DNA from: Talpa occidentalis
Lineage: Eukaryota > Chordata > Mammalia > Eulipotyphla > Talpidae
Direction: 5' to 3'
DNA length: 64,000 bases
NCBI RefSeq assembly: GCF_014898055.3
Contig: NW_023605083.1
Coordinates: forward strand, 92,219,483 to 92,283,482
Part shown: one piece after another, positions 47,070 to 58,649 of the stretch
Layout of the letters: each line of letters begins with the position of its first letter
Numbering within the stretch: position 1 is the first letter of the stretch
The notes under the pieces: generated by a model
What the model was told of the DNA's origin: nothing
What the model saw: the letters and a program-made list of their open reading frames with translations, nothing else
Databases searched by the model: none
Program-made: the position numbers and the translations under genes

Positions 47070-47330
47070 TCTGTTATGGGTTGAATGTGTCCCTATTCCT
47101 CCCTCCAAATGTAAGTATATTTGGAGGTAGGATATTTTAAAGAGGTGCTTGGGTTCAAAGGAGATGATTAGGGTGGGCCCAGGAGAAGAGGGGATTAGGA
47201 ACACAGAGAGACCCTAGGTATGAAAACACACAGAGGAAAGACCATGTAAGTGCTCAGTGAGCATGTGGCTGGGACTGCACTTATCTGAAGGCTTAACTGG
47301 GGTACAGGATCTCTTTTCTAGGTGACCCCC
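47070..47330 (+). mobile_element. MaLR-type LTR fragment
   Basis: CTGTTATGGGTTGAATGTGTC followed by GATGATTAGGGTGGGCCC and GACCATGTAAGTGCTCAG is a diverged MLT1-like LTR. Confidence 0.6.
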
Positions 47331-47692
47331 TCATATGACTATTTGCTAAAGGCCTAAATTTCTAGCCATGAACTGTGGTAAATCCATACAACAGAATATT
47401 AACTAGTGATAAAAAATAAATGAACTATTAACCCTTGAAAAGGCATGGAGGAAACTTAAATGCATTTGGTAAGTGAAAGGCTGTACAGTTTATATCATTC
47501 TAAACATATGATACTCTTAAAAAGACAAAACTATGGAAAGAGAAAAAAGGCAAGTAATTGCCAGGCATTTGGGAACAGGGAAGGAGAGATGAATAGGTGG
47601 CACATAGGGGATTTTAGGGATATGAAATAATTCAGTGCGATACTAACAGCGAACACATGTCATTTTACATTTTTTAAAACCCAAAGAATGGG

Positions 47693-47955
47693 GGGGCCTC
47701 TTTGGTGGTGCAGGGGTTAAGTCCCAGCTCTATGAAGCTATTCATAGCTGCTGCAGCACAAGTTTGATCTCCCACCAGGGAGGTGACCCACATGGCGCAA
47801 CAGATCTCTCCTGTCTCACCTGCTGCTCCCCTCAGTATTTCAGTAGATCCACCTGTAATACTCCCCACTCTGTCTCTGGTGAATCCTCTCAGCCCCTGCT
47901 CCTCTGCCCTGCACCCCAGATCTTGTACGCATAAATAAATCAATCTTTAAAAAAA
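47693..47955 (+). repeat. tRNA-derived SINE, older form
   Basis: Head GGGGCCTCTTTGGTGGTGCA; AAACCSAAAGAATG on both sides is the target duplication. Confidence 0.87.
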
Positions 47956-48174
47956 ACCGAAAGAATGTACAATACCAAGAGTGACCCCTAAAGTAAACTA
48001 TGGAATTTGGATGACAATAATACCTCGATGATTGTAACAAATGTACCACCAGAATTTGCCAGATGTTGGTGTGGGAAGAGGCTGTGTGTTGGGAGGAAGA
48101 GGTATGTAAGAATTATGTATTTCATGCTCAATTTTGCTATAAGTCTAAAACTGCTCTAAAAAATAAAGGCCTTG

Positions 48175-48427
48175 GGCCTCCCTGGTGGCGCAGTCGGTTG
48201 AGCACCTCACTGTGAAGCCTTTGCAGCAAGGGTTGGATCCCTGCCCTCAAGAATCCCACTTGGCGCAGCAGAACTTTCCCGTCTCCCCTGCTGCTCCCCT
48301 CAGCAGTGTATTTCGTCAATCTGCCTGTTCTGTTCCCCGCTCTGTCTCTGGTGAATCCTCTCACCCTCCCACGCATCTTGTCTGTACCTTAGTTCTTGTA
48401 TAAATAAAATAAATCTTTAAAAAAAAA
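48175..48427 (+). repeat. tRNA-derived SINE, older form
   Basis: Full-length with head GGGCCTCCCTGGTGGCGCAG and tail TATAAATAAAATAAATCTTT. The box-B region is shortened. Confidence 0.88.
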
Positions 48428-48919
48428 GTCCTTTAACAACAACAATTAAACAACCAACCAAACGTCAAGAAAGAGAGTATAGATTTTGCTTTTCTACAAT
48501 GGAGAAAACACAGGCTTACATTTTTCTGCCTTCACAGAGTATTAGAAACAGTCTAACCCCTGCTTTGCAGTAAGGAAGGATTCAACTAGTGGGACAGAAG
48601 AATTGTTCTCAGCTGGAGAGCACTATTTGGAATGAAGCTAACTGTCCTTCATATTTGCGAGAATTCTGGCTCTATGTCTGTTTAGATGAGCAGGGATTTG
48701 TCAGACACTACATTCAACTCAATTCCTAAAATATACTGGTGTACAGAGCAGGAAATGGCACAGGGTCTGGGGGCTTATAGACACTGCTTGGGATCTGCAA
48801 CATGGGGGAAAGCAGGACCTGAAAATAGAGTGATTCTTGTTTGCCTGGTATCCAACCACTGCAGCCCAAGGGGCCCAAGGTCACAAGAAGGCAAAATTGT
48901 CTTATTTGGTGGACCATGG

Positions 48920-49575
48920 AAATTTTTTTTTTTTGACACAATTCAGACTTATAGAAAAGTTGCAAGAGCAGTATGGAGAATTCCTTTATATTCCACTCAG
49001 ATTGCCCCAAATGTTAACATCACTACATTTACCTTTTATCCTTTTGCCTCTCCCTCTTTCTACACACACATACACACACACACACATACACGCACCATGC
49101 ACGCACGCACACACACACATTTTTTTTCTAGCACTTGAGAATAGGTTATAGACCTGATTCTTCTTTACCCCCAAATATGTGTAATACACAATGTTTATTT
49201 CTTAAAAATAGGACATTCTCATATATAACCACTATAATTCTCACGATCAGGAAATTAACATTGATATCATACTATAATCTTCAGATAACATTAGCTTTTG
49301 CCAATTGCCCCAATGATGTCCATTATAATAAAATAAAATCCTGGATCATGCATTGCATTCAGTTGCCATGTCTCTTTAGCCTACTTTTTCTCAGTCTTTC
49401 ATAACATTGATCTTTTTGAGAAGTACAGGCCAGTTATTTTGTAGGCTACTCCTCAACCTGGGTTTGTCACTTGTTTCTTTATAATTAGATTCAGGTAATA
49501 CATTTTCATAGAAATATCAGACATGTTCTGTTCTTCTCTGTACATCATGTCAGGCCCCAGGATACTGGTGATGTT
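48920..49575 (-). mobile_element. L1 3' fragment with CA microsatellite
   Basis: AGACTTATAGAAAAGTTGCAAG, TTGCCAATTGCCCCAATGATG and TTGATCTTTTTGAGAAGTACAGGCCAG are text of an old L1 3' region, related to 2800-3480. A (CA)n run lies at 49062-49117. Confidence 0.6.
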
Positions 49576-49579
49576 AACT

Positions 49580-52105
49580 TGGTCACTGGTTTAAGGTGGT
49601 GTCTGCCAGGCTTTTCTACTCAGGATTCTGCCAAGTCTATTTCCCCTTCAAGAAGTGTTCCAATGCATAGCAGGCAGAGTGGAGAATGTTCAGTGGTGGC
49701 CTGCAATCAACCCTTCAAAACTAGGCTTACGGGACTTTTGCATGGAGTCTTAACCGAGCATCCCTTTTGAGACTTAGAGGTCTGCTTTGAGCCCTTCTTC
49801 AGCATGTAGGATGCTTTATCATGACCTTGATGGTACTTCCAAAGACCAGCATGATGCTGGGCACATAGCTGGTGTTTATAAATGTTGATAAATGAATGAA
49901 TGAACGTGATAGTCTAGAAAAGATAGGAGAGGTTGAGGGGGAAAAGCCAAGACTGATGATAGATTTCGGGGAGGCTCTATCCGTGATACAGAAAGTATCT
50001 GCATCTGGACAGGAAGAAGGATGGCAGCTTCCAGGTGTCTGGAGTGGCTGTAACCCATTTCAGGCAGACATAGTGTTTCAGGGCTGGAAGACAGTTGGGT
50101 TATTACTTGTGATCTGGGTTATGTGTTGAGGCAAGGTCCTAGTGGTCCCTATATTTAAGGCAGTGATTTCTAAGATTCCTGCTATTGCATGAGGAGAAAG
50201 GCATACAGGGAGGTAATAGCCTTCAAAGAACAGTACTGAGGTGGACTGGGAGGCGGGGGAGGAAGATGAGAAGCAAACATCTGGTCACTGAATGACTTGC
50301 CAAAGTCAGGAGTGACTGAAAAACCCAAAGGCTCCAAAGAGTTCATCTGCTAATCACCCAGTTGGGAATATCAAAGGAAGTTGCCTAAAAGTGAAAAGAA
50401 ATCCTGGGCCAAAGTTCCAGGAGTGGATAAGTTATCCTGGCAAGAAGGTAGTCAATAGGAAGGATGGACCAGTTTAAATTAAATAAAACAGTAATAGTCT
50501 ACAAAGGATACTGAGGAAGCAAAAGGCAAAATATCAGGACCTAATTTTAAATGAAAAAGGCAAAATCAAATTAGATGCAAAAAACCCCAACCCACTTTAA
50601 TCAATTATAAATAAGAAAAGTAGATACAAGATAAACAAGGCTCTAAAAGGTAGTTTCACATTAAAACGGAAAGCCTGTTTGCTCAGGAAACTCATATTTC
50701 CTGCCCTCTTTGTTTGCTTGAAAACACAGTAGAACATCTGGGGTAATTAATTCTGGGGTAAAAATGTCAGAACCTGGGTAAACAAAGATTAGTGCCAAGA
50801 TAACAACAATAAAGAGGAACCAGGAACTAAAAAAGAAACAAATTCAAAGGGATAGAACCCCATACAAAATTTGGAAGATTCCAGGGACAAAACTATTCTG
50901 CTATCACCTAAGTTTTTGAATGATATGGTCTTAGAATGGTTCTTGCTCTTTTATATTCTGAGGTTTCAAATCAATTTCTGTTAAACTTCCACAAAACAAA
51001 TGGAAAGATGTGATTTTTTTTTTTTTTTGTGGGACCCTCGCCAGTGGCTAGGGATCAAACTGGTCCTGCAGAGGCTGCGCGCAGCCTTGCAATCCAGTGC
51101 TCAACCGCTGCGCCACCAGGGGAGGCCCAAAAGATGTGATTTTTAAAAACAAAACCAACCCCAAGCTGCATTATCTGGAAAGGCTGAAGTAACTGCAGAG
51201 GTAATTAACCCACACAGTGATTTAAGGTGGCTTTGGCAAACCACACTTTTATGGCCTGTTGCACTCATGTCCAAAAACATACAAAATAATTTGGAAGCAA
51301 GAATATAAGTCTGAGCTTCATAGGTGCCTCCCCTTCCCCTTTCTTTGCTCACTAATGATATTCCAATGCCTTAACCTTAAAAATCCACTGGGAATAGAAT
51401 TGTAGAAATATGGAAGAAGATGTCCCTTCTCCTAGAGCTGCAGAAAAGCAGATTTTATCTCACAACATAAAGCAAGTTCTGATAAAATGGTAAATTGAGA
51501 ACATTCACTAATGCACCAATCCCTAAGTCTCTCTCCTATCTTCTCTCACCTTCCAGAAGGGTGGACAAGAGCCCGGACATGGGACTTAGGTGTCGGGGTT
51601 CTGGGAGAGGTAAGGGATCTCCTTTCTGTATAGAGACATTTTTCACACTACACAGTGAGTTAGAAGAGAAATTTAACATGAGCTGGTTCAATCATCTCAT
51701 ATGTTGATGAGGAAGCCACGTCCTGGAATAAGTGACTATGACAGTGCCTAGATTAATTGAGAGCTGAATTTCTTTGCAGCACCCCCCATAAAACAAGGGC
51801 AACCGAAAAGTTCCTATGCCTAGACCCAAGGCCACAAAGGTAACTGGGACCAAATTTCATCTCAACTGGGATATCAGCTTTGGAGTTAGGTTTAAATAAT
51901 TATCTTTGAGCAATGAGAACCACTAGAAATCCTTGAGCAGAGAAGGTGATTATAAATACTGAACTTAAACTTATACAGACTTGGTTTTGAATCTTGGGCT
52001 AGTTACTAACCTTTCTGAGCATCATTTTCTTATCTATAAAAGAGGAAAATTAAGTTGTTAAGTTACTTTGCCTACTTAAACTCATTTCTTCAGCTTCAAA
52101 CCACT
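49580..52105. other. Intergenic DNA, mostly unrecognised
   Basis: Apart from the short SINE at 51014-51128 and a short MIR-like piece at 51990-52065, I recognise nothing. The part at 50450-50900 is A-rich on the + strand and looks like decayed LINE DNA. Confidence 0.35.
51014..51128 (-). repeat. Short-form tRNA-derived SINE (head plus poly-A)
   Basis: A T-run is followed directly by TGTGGGACCCTCGCCAGTGG and the reversed tRNA-like head. AAAGATGTGATTTTT on both sides is a clean target duplication, so this is a complete insertion and not a remnant of a longer copy. Confidence 0.9.
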
Positions 52106-52350
52106 TCATTTATTTATTTTAGTGTAGAAGAACTGGGGTATAGATCAGAGGTGCAAGGGATGACATGATTCACCAGAGACAGAGTAGGGAACAGAACAGG
52201 TGGATTGACTGAAATACACCACTGAGGGAAGCAGTGGGCAAGACAGGAGAAGTCTGCTGTGCCATGTGGGATAGCTCCCTGGCTGGGAATCAAACTCAGG
52301 TGGCAGCGATGATAGCGCTGACACTTAACCCCCATGCCACCAGGGAGGCC
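52106..52350 (-). repeat. tRNA-derived SINE, older form
   Basis: Nearly full-length and diverged; body TAGAAGAACTGGGGTATAGA, reversed head ACCAGGGAGGCCC. Confidence 0.83.
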
Positions 52351-52359
52351 CACAATCAC

Positions 52360-54430
52360 TTTATAGAATTGTGAGGATTAAATAATATAAATTTAAAGTA
52401 CTTAGTGCTTATTATTATTTTGAGTAGAGTTTTATTTCCAGAAATTTCACTGGGCAGGTTGGCTCCTAATTAAGCAAGATAACAAGGGCCTTACCTGGGG
52501 GAACAGGAGCTGGTAATAGATTTGACACTTTCAGATCAGCATACCATTTATTTACTGCTGCATAACAAACCACTTCCAAATTCAGTAGCTTAAAATCCCA
52601 ATTCATTTCCCCCAGATAGCTGTTTCAGCATCATTAATTGAATACAACCCTACCCACTGATATGAAATGCCATTTCAATCATGTATTCCTAAAGATACAA
52701 GGGTCTGTTTCTTACCTTTATTGACATACTGATTTCACTTATCTTTCTTTAGCAATGGACTGCAGAAACGGATATGCAAATATTGTGAGTGGCCAAGATT
52801 GTGGCCAGTTGGAGAATACCTGCATGCGCTGCCTCTGGGAGCCACCATTAGATCCAGTCATGTGCTGCCATGCAAAAATCTGGAGTTAGTGTGGCCACAT
52901 CTCCCAATTTTTTAGGAGGTGCTAGACATGCAGGTTTTTGTAGTGATGGCAATTCACTTTAATTTAAAAAAGAAAATATATTTGGAATTTGAAAGCAGTT
53001 GGTGGCATACCAGTTAGTAACCTCTGTTCCAGATGCTGAAATGTGATAAGGCAAAGTAAAGCTGGACTGGGTCTAGATGTCCACCTGCAATGCTTTCTCT
53101 TTATGACTCTAATGTCAAAAAGCAAACAAGGAAGTGTGATGCAGCAGCTCTGGAAACCTAGGCTATTTGTAGTCACCCCCAGGGAAAGACAGCAGTGTTG
53201 TGCCTCCTCTCACCTCTCACCCACAAGCAGTGATGATGTGACTCCTGGTTTGTGCAGGAACTAGGAGGTAGTAGGTCACATGGGGGAAGGGATGGTAACT
53301 TTAGACTAGTTGGGCTCCTAGACTCTGCTAAGCCAAGTGACAAGGAGTGGAAAAGGGGAGCAAGATTGTAACCCACCTCTCCCCTCCCAAAACAAGCTGG
53401 AAAGTAATATCACCTCTTCTCTAATAATAAAGCAGTCTCTTCAGACAGCCAACCTAACACTGTTTCGTCAACAAAGTCATAGCAAGGGAGAGAGGTCTCC
53501 AGCTCTCACATGGAGTAGGGGATCTGTGAGTACAAAGGACAATTCATATTGTAGAATTTCAGTGTTTCTGGAGAAAGTCCTTCACATACATTGTCTCACA
53601 CAACTAGGCAGCGTCAGGGCTGTTATTACCCTTAAAAGAGAGGATATTGGGACTAAGGGTGACCAGAATGGTTTTTAGATGGTTTGAGGACATGCAGGGG
53701 GGATGTATGGGAGAAAAACTTCCTCCCTCTTTGTGCCCATCTCTGTGCCCATCTCAGAATCATTTACTTATTCAACAAATCCTTACTGAAAACCTCTGAT
53801 GGGCTAGCATTCTTCTAAGCCTTGGGAATACAGCATACACAGACCCAGGCATTAAGCTTCCCTTCGGCTGTGTCAGTTATCCTTGCTCTGAACCATGACC
53901 CAGACTGGAGAGGTGGGTGACAATCTTGCTCCCCTTCTCCACTTCTTGCTCTGGTTGGATCAGTGACCTCAGGCCAACTTTTTCATTTTGCTCCAGAGTC
54001 CTTGGTTGTTTCCCTGACATTTGGTCACTTCCTGCAATGCACTGATCTGCTCCAGAAATTCAACATGCTTTTCTGTTTGAGGCATGGACAGCTGGCAGAC
54101 TCAGACCCAAGTCTCAGCCATGCCTTAATTCTGACCTACTTTTTGAAATACATTTCAAACAGTTTGCACAATTCTCTGTGCATGCCATTCTGAGGGCAGG
54201 GATGTACATAGAGTTTTTCTTAAGGCAGGAAAGAAATTGCGCTCAACTGGAGAGGCAGCCAGTTTCTAGGGCATGGTGAATCAATCTCTTCTGTCATTAC
54301 TTGTCTTTCATCTACACTCTGATTTTCCCATGTTCCAGGACACCTGTCTGAAGAATAGATATAGGCAGGGGAAGGAATAAGTACTAGGTGTATGTCCCAC
54401 CAGCTCCACACCAGTTTATGTTCCACAAAC
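52360..54430. other. Intergenic DNA with sparse old repeats
   Basis: A fragment near 52545-52600 (TTACTGCTGCATAACAAACCAC) belongs to the unnamed repeat also seen at 45060. 53755-53850 is L2-like (TTATTCAACAAATCCTTACTGAAAA). No gene is visible. Confidence 0.4.
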
Positions 54431-54436
54431 ATTCTG

Positions 54437-54800
54437 ACTGTAGTTGGTAGAGCTGTGTCCCCACCCAAAAAATGTGTCCAAGTCCAATACTTGTAAATCT
54501 GACCTTACTTGGAAAAGAGGTCTCTACAGATGTGATTAAGATAAGGCTCTCCAGATGAGGTCATCCTTGATTAGGACTGGCCCATAAATCCAAAGGCATG
54601 AAATTGGGGGTTAATAGTGGCCTTGTAAGAGACAGCAAAGGAAAACACAGAAAGACAGATAAGGGCATGTAAAGACCCATATAAAAACAAGCCAGAGACT
54701 GCTCTGCAAGTCATGAAATGCCAAAGATTATAGATAGCCCTGAGAGAAAAGAGATAGAAAGACATGGAATGGGTTCTTCTCAGAGCCTCCATGGACAATG
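54437..54800 (+). mobile_element. MLT1-type MaLR LTR
   Basis: GTGTCCAAGTCCAATACTTGTAAATCTGACCTTA, GATGTGATTAAGATAAGG, ATGAGGTCATCCTTGATTAGG, ending TTCTTCTCAGAGCCTCC. It lies just past the 3' end of the KRBA2 remnant, in the opposite orientation. Confidence 0.75.
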
Positions 54801-54919
54801 AGACTGGAGATGGAAGACCTCATATTCTTATCCCCTGGGGTCTTTGGCAACAGCTCTCAGATGGTTATCTGATACCCAGAGACACAATGAGTGTTCACTC
54901 AGCAAGGTGTCAGTTCACC

Positions 54920-55650
54920 AGCAGACATGACTTGAGGCCCCTTGTGAGGTGCTGGACTCTGTAGCTTCAGGAGTGGGATCGATGTCCTCATCCATATCAA
55001 ATCTGTCTGCTCCGATCTCAGTCCTTTCTTCCTACCTAATCCGGAGGCTGTTTTCTGGCTGTTCTTCAGCAATTTGTAGTTCTTCCTCTGTAAAACAGCC
55101 ACAGTTTCCCAGGGTAAGTGTGAGGAATATAGCCCAATTTTGGCTTTGCAACCGAACATTGCCTCATACGGATTTTGCTGCAAGGAAACATCAAAGGCCT
55201 GATTCCTCAACTGTATGAATCGCAGGCCTTTGGCCCAGTGTCGTGAGTGGTGACTCTGCATTCAGGAACTTATCATGTTTTTGACATCATGGCTTACCTG
55301 CTCCATGAAGCCCTGGCCTTGGCCAGGGTGGTACTTAGCAAAAACAATCTTACATCAAATATCATTGAGCTTGTTAACAACCTGGTTCATGAACCCTATG
55401 CAACTGTCAGACTCCAGTATGTTAGGTGTACCAAGAATTGTGAAAATATCCAATAGGACACTGACCACCTCATGGGCCTATTTGGCTTTCATTGGCTATA
55501 AAATAATGAAGTTGGTCAAGTGTTCCTGGTAATATAAAATAAACTTGAACTCGCCATCAGTCTCTCATATGTGATATGGTCCTTGCATAATACAATGAAA
55601 ATCTAAAGTATAGCTTAAGAGGCAAATTTGGCTAGTAGACTTATTTTGGT
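54920..55650 (-). pseudogene. KRBA2: KRBA2 remnant (integrase-core domain), inactivated
   Basis: The - strand shows the DDE integrase-like core carried by the host gene KRBA2: DGEFKFIL with its downstream stretch, LDIFTILGTPNILESD, then the piece with HPGQGQGFMEQ, then RFIQLRNQAF and PYEAMFGCKAKIGLYSSHLP. Position between ODF4 and RPL26 and orientation match human KRBA2. Five stops lie in one frame (complements of 55565-55567, 55496-55498, 55478-55480, 55355-55357 and 55262-55264). A shift to another frame follows before 55080, and that frame has its own stop at 55032-55034. The KRAB part was not found. Intact function in this animal is excluded unless the sequence is wrong. Confidence 0.8.
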
Positions 55651-55802
55651 TAGTCCACACAATGTTTCATTTTTAAATCTGGTTTACCTATATTTACAAC
55701 TTGGGAGATTTCAAATTCTAGATTTGACTTTCTTGAAAAATGGAAAGATCTGCTTGGTAACAAGCTGGAGTGGAGAGGCACAGCTAGTTTAAATTTTTTT
55801 TT

Positions 55803-56170
55803 CCTTCTTTTTTTTTTTTTTGAGGGCCAGGAAAAGCAGATTTATTGAATACCCTGCACAGAGAAGCAGAGGTGCAACAAGAGTGTCTGCGCCAGATAGT
55901 TACCTTTAGTCTGAGCCTGTACTCTCTGGTTTCCCACAAGTGCTAAAGGAGCAAGAGAAACGTGGCCTAAAGAAATGCGGTCAGCTTCTCAGTATGTTAG
56001 TGGAGTAACTGATAAAATGAGCTTCATTAGAGAAAATGGGGATCATTTCCTTTCCTTGCTCACTTGTGCATCTTTGCTTTGGCCTCTCAGCCCTGAGATG
56101 TTCTTGTGTTGACCTTTCAAATGACACTTAGCTCAAATCAGTCCTTTCCATTTGCATTCACCAGTTCCAG
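55803..56170 (-). repeat. A-tailed retroposed transcript end
   Basis: On the - strand an AATAAA (in TTCAATAAATCTGC, near 55839) stands about 17 bases before an A-run (the T-run at 55806-55822), as in a copied polyadenylated RNA. I do not recognise the source; it may be an LTR transcript. Its upstream limit is unclear. Confidence 0.4.
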
Positions 56171-56440
56171 CTGATAGCCATCTCTCCCACCTCCCCAAAA
56201 CCTGCACTCACTGAAGCTCTTTGCTTTTAGTTGACTAGTTCAGGTGTATATGTTCTGAAGTTTCTACTTAGCTATATTCCCGCTGTGACAAATGATTACA
56301 AAGGACATTTGTCAAACACTTTACTTAAAGGTATAGTATTGAGGCAGTGCAGAGTATGGTTAAGAGTCCAGGCTTAGGAATTCAACTTCTGGTTTTTACC
56401 ATTCAGTGTGATTAACTTGGGCAAAGTGAGGATTTAATTT

Positions 56441-57030
56441 TGTAATAGGGTGGTCCCCAGGAAAGGGGAGTTTCCAGGTTCCCTGCCCCACCCAAAGGAG
56501 GGTGGAGCTGAGCAGGGAGAAGAAGAAGCTGCAGAGGAGACTGAGGAAGGAACAAAGCAGGATGGAGAGCCAGAAGGAGATCTGGAGGAGACACATGGAG
56601 CAACAGATACGTGGAGAAACTGTGCTTGCCTTTTGGTCATGGACTGGTTGACACAGATGTGGGTGAGACCCATGAAGAGGTGACAATGGCGGTTTTTGTC
56701 TTGAGTTTGCTCTTTTCCTTCCAGACTCTGGTAGTTTCTGATCCTTTTCTGTGGGTCCCCACTGGAAAATACTTTAGACTTGTGGCAGGCTTTGGGGCCT
56801 TGTTCTGGGCCCATCCTGCTTGGGTGGACTTTTACCCACGAGGGAACGGGTAACTTTGAGTGCTTGATTTAGAAACTATATTCTTTGCCTTTCCTGTATT
56901 GTTTACTAATTATATTAAAGTTCCTTTTCATTAAAGTCTCATATGTTTTGGGTTGATGCTGCAGATGGCAGAATCTATTTAGGGCAGGCAGGTTCGCGAG
57001 GTCTGGGATGCCCCTCTCCCTATCCTGTAA
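56441..57030 (+). mobile_element. LTR of the 590-bp family, + orientation
   Basis: It starts TGTAATAGGGTGGTCCCC and ends CCTATCCTGTAA. It holds a late ATTAAA poly(A) signal (TATATTAAAGTTCC, near 56915) as expected near the R region. It forms an inverted pair with the copy 50 bases to the right. No intact retroviral gene adjoins it. Confidence 0.75.
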
Positions 57031-57081
57031 GAGTTTCAACAATAAAATGGGGAGATTCTAATCTCCAGAACAGTGGGTTCG

Positions 57082-57668
57082 TTATAGGACAGGGAGAGGG
57101 GCAGCCCAAACCCCGCAAACCTGCCTATTCTAAATGGGTTCTGCCATCCGCCGCATCAACACAAAACACATGAGACTTTAATGGGAAGGAACTTTAATAC
57201 AATTAGGAAACAATACAGGAAAGGCAAAGAGCCTAGTTTCTAAATGAAGCACCCAGAGTTACCCGTCCCCTCGTGGGTAAAAGTCCATCCATATGGGATC
57301 TGCCCAGAACAAGGCCCCAAAGCCTGCCACAAGTCTAAAGCATCTTCCCGCGGGGATCCACAGAAAAGGGTCAGAAACAACCAGACAATCCCGGAAGGAA
57401 AAGAGCAAAATCAACATCAAGATAAAAGCTGCCATGGTCACCTCCCCACGGGTCTCACCCACATCTGTGTCACCCCGTCCATGACCAAAAGACAAGCGCA
57501 GTTTCTTCACGTGTCTCTAGGCTCCATGCGCCTCCTCCAGGTCTCCTGGCTCCATCCTGCTCCTTCCTTCCTCAGTCTTTTCTGCAGCTTCTCCTCTCCC
57601 TGCTCAGCTCCACCCTCCCTTGGGAGGGTCAGGGAACCTCCCCCTTTCCTGGGGACCACCCTGTTACA
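57082..57668 (-). mobile_element. LTR of the 590-bp family, - orientation
   Basis: It is an inverted counterpart of the previous LTR and about the same length. On the - strand it starts TGTAACAGGGTGG and is immediately preceded by a polypurine tract, AAAATTAAAAGGGGGGAT, so it is the 3' LTR of an old provirus whose internal region lay to the right. Confidence 0.78.
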
Positions 57669-58155
57669 ATCCCCCCTTTTAATTTTTATTCCACCATATC
57701 TATGGTGGCACAGATCTCATGGTGTAATCTTAGGAGACAGTCTTTTTTTCAGGGTTACAATGTGTGTAAGAGAAGCAACAATTAGTCAGCAGCATTGTCC
57801 ATGAATGTCCAGTAGGACAGTTTTCCATTACTTGAAAATAGTCCATTATCCAAGCCAAAAGAAAAAAAATTTGGAGCATTGGCTAAAACAAGACAACAAA
57901 TATATCAAAATACATATCTGCTGTCCTGTTTTGGCTAATGCCTCCACATGTTTTTTTTTTTTTTGGCTTGAACTGATGAACTGTTTTTCCAGGAATAGAG
58001 GACTTTTGCTTTCCACAATGGACAAATACTTGGAGAGACTGGTTTTCTTTCACTCTGGAACCTGGAAAAAATGTTCATCTGAGACTGCATCCCAACCTCC
58101 ATATATTCGATCTTCATCACCATGGAAATGGTGGCAAAAAGTGAAAGGGGGGAAT
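57669..58155. mobile_element. Remnant of retroviral internal 3' ends between facing LTRs
   Basis: The left edge carries the polypurine tract of the left LTR (- strand). The right edge carries AAGTGAAAGGGGGGAAT, a polypurine tract for the right LTR (+ strand). Between them I see no readable retroviral protein, only short frames broken by stops. Confidence 0.55.
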
Positions 58156-58623
58156 TGTTAGGGGGAAAAGGATGTCCCAAAGCTAATTCCATACAGGCTT
58201 TGTGGACTCCACCCCCACCCCAGGTCAAAGCCAAAGACACTGGGAACTCCAAATCCCATCACCACCAAAGGGAAGGTGGCTGGGACCTGAGGGTGGGGTT
58301 AAGCAGCCAGGTGGCTATAAAAGGCAGACACATGGGCTTTTGGGGATCCCCATTTTGGCTCTCCGCCAGCTCGCAGCATCCCGCCAGCTCTGAGAGTGAC
58401 TTTGGGTTTCCAGGTCGTCGGATCGGGTAGGACGCATTAAAGACTTTATTTCCCTATTTTCTCCCTGAGTTGTACAATTTCCTTATTTCCTTTTCCCTTG
58501 TAAATAAACCTTTTATTAACCTTTTGTGTGTGTCTGTAGTGGAGTATTCATAAGTCCCTTTTAAGCGCGCGGGTGAGGACCCACAGCCAGGAACCCGTTT
58601 AATATCGGGGCTGCTCTATAACA
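58156..58623 (+). mobile_element. Second-family LTR (468 bp), + orientation
   Basis: TG...CA ends (TGTTAGGGGG to CTCTATAACA), a TATAAAA box at 58316-58322 and an AATAAA signal at 58503-58508 give a complete U3-R-U5 layout. The polypurine tract at its left edge marks it as a 3' LTR. It ends about 60 bases before a CpG island. Confidence 0.85.
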
Positions 58624-58649
58624 GGTTGTTCTGAAGACTGTGAAAATGG

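Noticed and set aside
54899..55261. A 120-codon - strand frame as an intact small gene
   Set aside because: It is one piece of the KRBA2 remnant; it begins after a stop and leaves the conserved frame halfway.
57244..57804. Frames of up to 186 codons in the LTR cluster as retroviral genes
   Set aside because: They lie inside the LTR itself on the opposite strand and recur in the other LTR copies. No known retroviral protein motif is visible.
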